Positions 5,781 to 9,245 of a stretch of 9,245 nt of DNA are shown in pieces. Source of the DNA: an uncultured Polynucleobacter sp. (GTDB lineage: Bacteria > Pseudomonadota > Gammaproteobacteria > Burkholderiales > Burkholderiaceae). How positions within the stretch are numbered: the stretch's first letter is position 1; each line of letters starts with the position of its first letter. Made by a program: the position numbers and the translations under genes. Under the pieces are notes generated by a model. That model saw only the letters and a list, made by a program, of their open reading frames with translations. It ran no database searches and had not been told where the DNA came from. The stretch lies in contig CALKUJ010000388.1 of the NCBI GenBank assembly GCA_937996825.1, positions 1 through 9,245 on the forward strand, read 5' to 3'.

Positions 5781-6533
5781 ATGAACGATCAGGATCTTCT
5801 ACGATACTCACGCCACATTCTTCTGGATGAGATTGGCATTGAGGGCCAAGACAAAATACTCGCATCCCATGTTGTTGTGATTGGTGCTGGCGGACTTGGT
5901 TCCGCTGCCGCACCCTACTTAGCAGCAGCAGGCGTTGGCAAAATCACATTGATTGATCATGACGTGGTTGATTTGACGAATCTTCAACGTCAAATCATGC
6001 ACCGCCAAAGCTCTATTGGCACTCCCAAAGTAAGTTCTGCAAAGACCATGCTGCAAGAACTTAACCCCAATCTCAAGGTTGTCACTCAAGAGCAAAAAGT
6101 ATCTACCGATTTATTGGATCAGCTTTTACCAACCGCAACGGTGGTTTTAGATTGCACCGATAATTTTTCAAGTCGTCATTTGATCAACGCCGCTTGCGTT
6201 AAGCACAAGACTCCATTGGTCAGCGGTGCAGCGATTCGTTTTGATGGTCAGTTAACGGTCATTGACCCAAGACAAACAGGCACACCTTGCTATGCCTGCC
6301 TCTTTCCAAAAGATCAAAAGTTTGATGAAGTGCAGTGCTCAACCATGGGAGTTTTTTCACCTCTGGTTGGCATCATTGGAGCCATGCAAGCAGCACAAGC
6401 TCTCCAAGTGATCACTGGTGTTGGTAAATCTCTTTGTGGGAAATTACTACTATGGAATGCAAGGTCAACACAAATTGATACGATTGAATTACATCAACGT
6501 GACAACTGCGAAGTTTGCTCAAAGAGCCATTAA
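5781..6533 (+). CDS. moeB: HesA/MoeB/ThiF family E1-like adenylyltransferase
   Basis: The protein is 250 residues, matching MoeB and ThiF length. These enzymes adenylate the C-terminal glycine of a ubiquitin-like sulfur carrier (MoaD for molybdopterin, ThiS for thiazole) before sulfur transfer. Visible features are the N-terminal LLRYSRHILLDEIG block, the ATP loop GAGGLG (35-40), the D59/D61 region, R70 and K83, and D127 in CTDNFSSR; these correspond to E. coli MoeB R73, K86 and D130. Structural zinc ligands are C170/C173 and C243/C246. C186 in QCSTMGVFSPL is the position of the conserved cysteine near the crossover loop. MoeB and ThiF cannot be told apart here, since no moa or thi gene is nearby and one enzyme may serve both pathways. 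The in-frame TTG at 5775 is a less likely start than ATG 5781. Confidence 0.9.
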   Translation: MNDQDLLRYSRHILLDEIGIEGQDKILASHVVVIGAGGLGSAAAPYLAAAGVGKITLIDHDVVDLTNLQRQIMHRQSSIGTPKVSSAKTMLQELNPNLKVVTQEQKVSTDLLDQLLPTATVVLDCTDNFSSRHLINAACVKHKTPLVSGAAIRFDGQLTVIDPRQTGTPCYACLFPKDQKFDEVQCSTMGVFSPLVGIIGAMQAAQALQVITGVGKSLCGKLLLWNARSTQIDTIELHQRDNCEVCSKSH

Positions 6534-6550
6534 TCAAGCATTGATTTTTT
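6532..6550 (+). terminator. Possible weak intrinsic terminator after moeB
   Basis: AATCAA (6532-6537) pairs with TTGATT (6541-6546) around a 3-base loop and is followed by four more T residues. The stem is only 6 bp with one G-C pair, so it is thermodynamically poor. It begins within the moeB stop codon and lies inside the 3' end of ptsI, the only place available because the two stop codons abut. Confidence 0.25.
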
Positions 6551-8288
6551 GAAATGCTGCCTGAATATCCTCAGGTTCAATCGCCGTCAATAAACTATCA
6601 ACAGCTACTTTCAACTGCTTCGTATCAGATCTTAAGATTTCTTTTTTCACTGATAAAAGCTGCTTGAAGTGAAGTGAGAAGTCTGTCAAACCCATGCCCA
6701 ACAAAACTCTGGTCATTGAAGCATCTCCAGCCATCTCACCACAAACCGATACCGGCATCTTTGCATTTTTTGCATCCCTGATGATGCTCGCAATCAATCT
6801 TAAAATTGCAGGATGTAAAGGATCATACAAATGTGCCACAGCATTATCTGCGCGATCAATCGCCAAAGTGTATTGAATCAAATCATTGGTACCGATGGAT
6901 AAAAAATCTAAGCGACGAATGAATAAAGGAAGCGCTAAAGCAGCTGCTGGTATTTCAATCATGGCACCAACTTGAATGCCCGGATCAAAACTGATACTTT
7001 CAACTTCTAATTGATTTTTAGCTGTTTGGATTAAGTCGAGGGTCTGATCAATTTCTTGAGCATGAGCCAACATCGGTATCAAAATCTTGATCTTGCCGAA
7101 TACAGAAGCTCTCAAGATTGCCCTTATCTGAATCAAAAACATTTCAGGCTCAGATAAAGACCACCTGATTGCACGCAAACCTAAAGGTGATAAATAGTTT
7201 GCACCATTGTCTTTAACATCCAAGGGTTTATCAGCCCCAATATCAATAGTTCTGATACTGACAGGTAAACCCTTCATGGCTTCAGCTGTTTTACGATATG
7301 CCCAGAATTGCTCTTCCTCATCAGGCATTTGCCCTTGACGATTCATGAATAGAAATTCAGATCTGAATAAGCCAATGCCAACAGCTCCTGAATCTAAGGC
7401 CATAGGAGCATCATCCGGCATTTCAACGTTGGCCATCAAATCAATGTGCTGGCCATCCACAGTCACTGTTGGGGTGTGCTTGAGCCTTAAAAGTTTTTTC
7501 TTCTCCAGTTGTCTTGCTGACTGAAGATGACGATACTCCTCGAGAATGAAAGGGCTTGGATCAACAATGACAATGCCACGATCACCATCGATGATGAGCC
7601 AATCATCTTGCCGGATTAACTCGCTGGCACTTCTGACGCCTACTGCAGCAGGAATGTCCAAGCTTCTTGCAACAATCGCGGTGTGAGAGGTTTTACCACC
7701 TAAGTCGGTAACAAATCCTCCAAAAGCCAACTCTTTGAAGCGCAACATATCTGGTGGAGAAATATCATGAGCCACCACAATCACGTCACTCAATTCTCTA
7801 TTTTCAGAAACCGTTTTATAAAAGGCTCCAATGGTTTGGTGATCTTCACCAAGATGAAGTACCTTCATGACCCGTTCAACAACCTGGCGAATATCTGCGG
7901 CTCTCTCACGCAAATAAGCGTCTTCAATTTCTGCAAATTGTTCGAGTACGTTTTCTAACTGAGTAGCCAAGGCCCATTCAGCGTTGTATCTCTTTTGCTG
8001 AATCAGCTCTAGAGGTCTTTCAGTCAGAGTTGGATCGGCCAAAATCATGCCGTGCACATCTAAGAATGCAGCCATTTCTTGAGGAGCATCTTTGGGCAGT
8101 CCTTGACGTAACTGCGCTAACTCTAGGCGCACCTGCTCAAAAGCATCTAATAATCTTTTGGCCTCAACCTCTTCTTTGCCAGCCTCAATGAGGTAATGAC
8201 TAACTTCTAATGCTGCACGCGATATCAGTACGGCTTTGCCAATGGCAATACCTTTAGATACTGCTATTCCGTGCAAAGCAAAAGTCAT
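6534..8288 (-). CDS. ptsI: PTS enzyme I (phosphoenolpyruvate-protein phosphotransferase)
   Basis: A 584-residue cytoplasmic enzyme that takes phosphate from PEP and passes it to HPr; length is normal for EI. The N-terminus is MTFALHGIAVSKGIAIGKAV. The phosphorylated histidine is His202 in GGKTSHTAIVAR. The C-terminal PEP-binding barrel shows RTIDIGADKPLD, GAMIEIPAAAL, SIGTNDLIQYTLAIDRAD and VCGEMAGD with catalytic Cys516. These match E. coli His189 and Cys502 with a consistent offset of about 13-14. The start is only 2 bases after the ptsH stop (TAA-GG-ATG), so translation is likely coupled. It is the last gene of the PTS operon, and its stop touches the moeB stop on the other strand. All catalytic residues are present, so the enzyme should be active. 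Confidence 0.97.
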   Translation of the reverse strand: MTFALHGIAVSKGIAIGKAVLISRAALEVSHYLIEAGKEEVEAKRLLDAFEQVRLELAQLRQGLPKDAPQEMAAFLDVHGMILADPTLTERPLELIQQKRYNAEWALATQLENVLEQFAEIEDAYLRERAADIRQVVERVMKVLHLGEDHQTIGAFYKTVSENRELSDVIVVAHDISPPDMLRFKELAFGGFVTDLGGKTSHTAIVARSLDIPAAVGVRSASELIRQDDWLIIDGDRGIVIVDPSPFILEEYRHLQSARQLEKKKLLRLKHTPTVTVDGQHIDLMANVEMPDDAPMALDSGAVGIGLFRSEFLFMNRQGQMPDEEEQFWAYRKTAEAMKGLPVSIRTIDIGADKPLDVKDNGANYLSPLGLRAIRWSLSEPEMFLIQIRAILRASVFGKIKILIPMLAHAQEIDQTLDLIQTAKNQLEVESISFDPGIQVGAMIEIPAAALALPLFIRRLDFLSIGTNDLIQYTLAIDRADNAVAHLYDPLHPAILRLIASIIRDAKNAKMPVSVCGEMAGDASMTRVLLGMGLTDFSLHFKQLLSVKKEILRSDTKQLKVAVDSLLTAIEPEDIQAAFQKINA

Positions 8289-8290
8289 CC

Positions 8291-8560
8291 TTATTCGCCC
8301 TCACCAAATCGATCGTTGATCAATGCTGTTAAGGCTTGCATAGCCTCTTCTTCTTTTTCACCAACAGTCTCTAAAGTGACTGTGCTGCCAATACCGGCTG
8401 CCAGCATCATGACGCCCATAATACTTTTGGCATTAATTTGACGGCCATTACGAGACAATAAGATTTCGCAAGGAAACTCTGCAGCAAGTTGGGATAACTT
8501 TGCAGAAGCACGAGCATGCAATCCCAATTTATTAATAATTTCCAACTCATAAGTTAGCAT
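8291..8560 (-). CDS. ptsH: Phosphocarrier protein HPr
   Basis: An 89-residue HPr. It carries phosphate from enzyme I to EIIA on His15 (LGLHARAS), followed by Arg17. Ser46 in NAKSIMGVMMLAAGIG is the regulatory serine that HPr kinase phosphorylates in lineages that have HprK; no hprK is in this window. A strong Shine-Dalgarno sequence (AAGGAG, 9 bases upstream) is encoded by the final codons of the EIIA gene, whose stop is 4 bases away. It lies between the EIIA gene and ptsI, the usual betaproteobacterial order. Confidence 0.97.
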   Translation of the reverse strand: MLTYELEIINKLGLHARASAKLSQLAAEFPCEILLSRNGRQINAKSIMGVMMLAAGIGSTVTLETVGEKEEEAMQALTALINDRFGEGE

Positions 8561-8564
8561 TAAA

Positions 8565-8957
8565 TCAATCTCCTTTTAGGTGGATAATCCCTGAGACTCC
8601 ACCATCTAATGCCTTGCTAACACAAACGTCAAGGCTTTGATTTGAATAAGTAATCGCTCGAATCAACATCGGTAAATTTAAACCAGTAATCAATTCGACA
8701 CGATTAGGTTCAATTAACTTGCTAGCGATATTGCTCGGAGTAGCACCAAATATATCACAAAGAATAAGAACGCCATCTGCTTTACGCAATTGGCGTTCTA
8801 TGATTTCTTCAGCTCGCGGATAGATACTATCCGGAGCTTCTGATTTCTTTATGGGTAAAATAACTAAGTTATCTACCCGTTTATTCATGATATGTTCCAA
8901 ACAATAGGCAAAACTATTCGCAATTTCTGAATGCGCAATTATCAGTACACTTACCAT
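8565..8957 (-). CDS. PTS EIIA component, mannose family (single domain)
   Basis: A 130-residue single-domain protein of the EIIA-Man fold (PF03610 type). It accepts phosphate from HPr. The active histidine is His9 in VLIIAHSEIANSF. The conserved DIFGATPSNIA (68-78) and the TGLNLPML segment (91-98) match the family. The rest of an EII-Man complex (EIIB, EIIC and EIID of the mannose type) is not seen. In Burkholderiales this gene precedes ptsH-ptsI and is often thought to be regulatory rather than for transport. Here it follows, by 25 bases, a gene with a glucose-family EIIB domain. The start ATG 8957 has only a weak GGA upstream. The region is AT-rich by eye. Confidence 0.9.
   Translation of the reverse strand: MVSVLIIAHSEIANSFAYCLEHIMNKRVDNLVILPIKKSEAPDSIYPRAEEIIERQLRKADGVLILCDIFGATPSNIASKLIEPNRVELITGLNLPMLIRAITYSNQSLDVCVSKALDGGVSGIIHLKGD
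8570..8576 (-). promoter_or_regulatory. Ribosome binding site of ptsH
   Basis: The minus strand reads AAAGGAG at 8576-8570, ending 9 bases before the ptsH ATG (8560). It is made from the last Lys-Gly-Asp codons of the upstream EIIA gene. It is the best Shine-Dalgarno match in the window, consistent with HPr being needed in excess over the other PTS proteins. Confidence 0.7.
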
Positions 8958-8982
8958 TAAAACATTCCATTTTATTTATTTT

Positions 8983-9245
8983 TTACTTCATAAGTTGACT
9001 CAATCCATTAGCTACATCTTCAGCTTTTGTGCCAAGATAGAGCTGCCATGTATTGGACGCAATAGAGATAAAACCAATTACGCCAGAATCTTTTAATTGA
9101 TCTTGATTAACTATACTGGTATCTCTAATCTCTATTTTAACACGAGTTAATGCAACTAGGTTAGCGCTAATCAAGTTGTCTTTACCGCCTAATGCGGCTA
9201 GTATACTCTCAATAGCACTTAAATCGCTAACTGTTTTAGATTTAC
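8983..9245 (-). CDS. C-terminal EIIB domain of a glucose-family PTS protein (cut by window edge)
   Basis: The final 87 codons are visible; the start lies beyond the right edge. The sequence contains IESILAALGGKDN, then LTRVKIEIRDTSIVNQDQLK, GVIGFISI and WQLYLGTKAEDVANGLSQLM. This follows the pattern of PTS EIIB domains of the glucose/N-acetylglucosamine/sucrose family (PF00367 type: LGGxxNI, CxTRLRVxVxD, LKxxGxxGV, QxIxGxxA). The usual phospho-cysteine before [IA]TR is Ala (GCA) here, and the preceding loop is about one residue longer. Such domains normally end EIICB permeases like NagE or PtsG, but the membrane part cannot be seen, nor the sugar assigned. The frame is open throughout, so this is not obviously a pseudogene. 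It leads the EIIA-ptsH-ptsI operon. Confidence 0.75.
   Translation of the reverse strand, partial: KSKTVSDLSAIESILAALGGKDNLISANLVALTRVKIEIRDTSIVNQDQLKDSGVIGFISIASNTWQLYLGTKAEDVANGLSQLMK

Noticed and set aside
8969..8997. Possible internal promoter before the mannose-type EIIA gene (TAAAAT at 8974-8969)
   Set aside because: The stretch is simply AT-rich and the -35 region at 17 bases is poor (TCAACT), so it is not separable from background.
1..9245. Search for CRISPR arrays, tRNA or rRNA genes, insertion sequences and long repeats
   Set aside because: None was seen by eye; the window is almost entirely coding, with gaps of at most about 30 bases.

Overview
The window reads as a compact, low-GC betaproteobacterial chromosome segment, most like Polynucleobacter or a related Burkholderiaceae lineage. 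That judgement rests on gene order (rhodanese-grxC-secB-gpsA divergent from gpmA-ctpA-moeB/thiF, and an EIIA-ptsH-ptsI block) and on protein character. It is an inference, because no rRNA or other marker gene is present. Coding density is very high. Adjacent genes overlap or lie 0 to 30 bases apart, and no gene-free stretch exceeds about 30 bases.

Layout from left to right. Bases 1-175 (minus) hold the start of a BioC-like methyltransferase that runs off the left edge. It is divergent from comF (201-908, plus), which overlaps trmL (902-1372, plus). A convergent junction with a small hairpin follows. The next four genes form one minus-strand operon, transcribed rhodanese (3613) > grxC > secB > gpsA (ending 1401). 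Divergent from it is a plus-strand operon gpmA (3636) > ctpA > moeB/thiF-like (ending 6533). Its stop codon directly abuts the stop codon of ptsI. Bases 6534 to 9245 (minus) are a phosphotransferase (PTS) operon read from the right edge: C-terminal EIIB domain of a membrane PTS protein > mannose-family EIIA > ptsH (HPr) > ptsI (enzyme I).

How the genes work together. The rhodanese/grxC/secB/gpsA operon joins sulfur and thiol chemistry, protein export and phospholipid precursor synthesis. gpmA (glycolysis) is co-transcribed with a periplasmic processing protease and an adenylating E1-like enzyme. The PTS operon encodes a phosphate relay PEP > EI > HPr > EIIA. The final EIIB domain belongs to a different PTS family from the EIIA and lacks the usual phosphorylated cysteine.

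Most of the window is ordinary conserved housekeeping sequence, and I do not see a convincing new system. The observations most worth a second look are (1) two divergent start-codon pairs only 22-25 bases apart, each with overlapping opposed -10 elements that predict leaderless or nearly leaderless mRNAs on both strands, and (2) the cysteine-less EIIB domain joined to a mannose-type EIIA.
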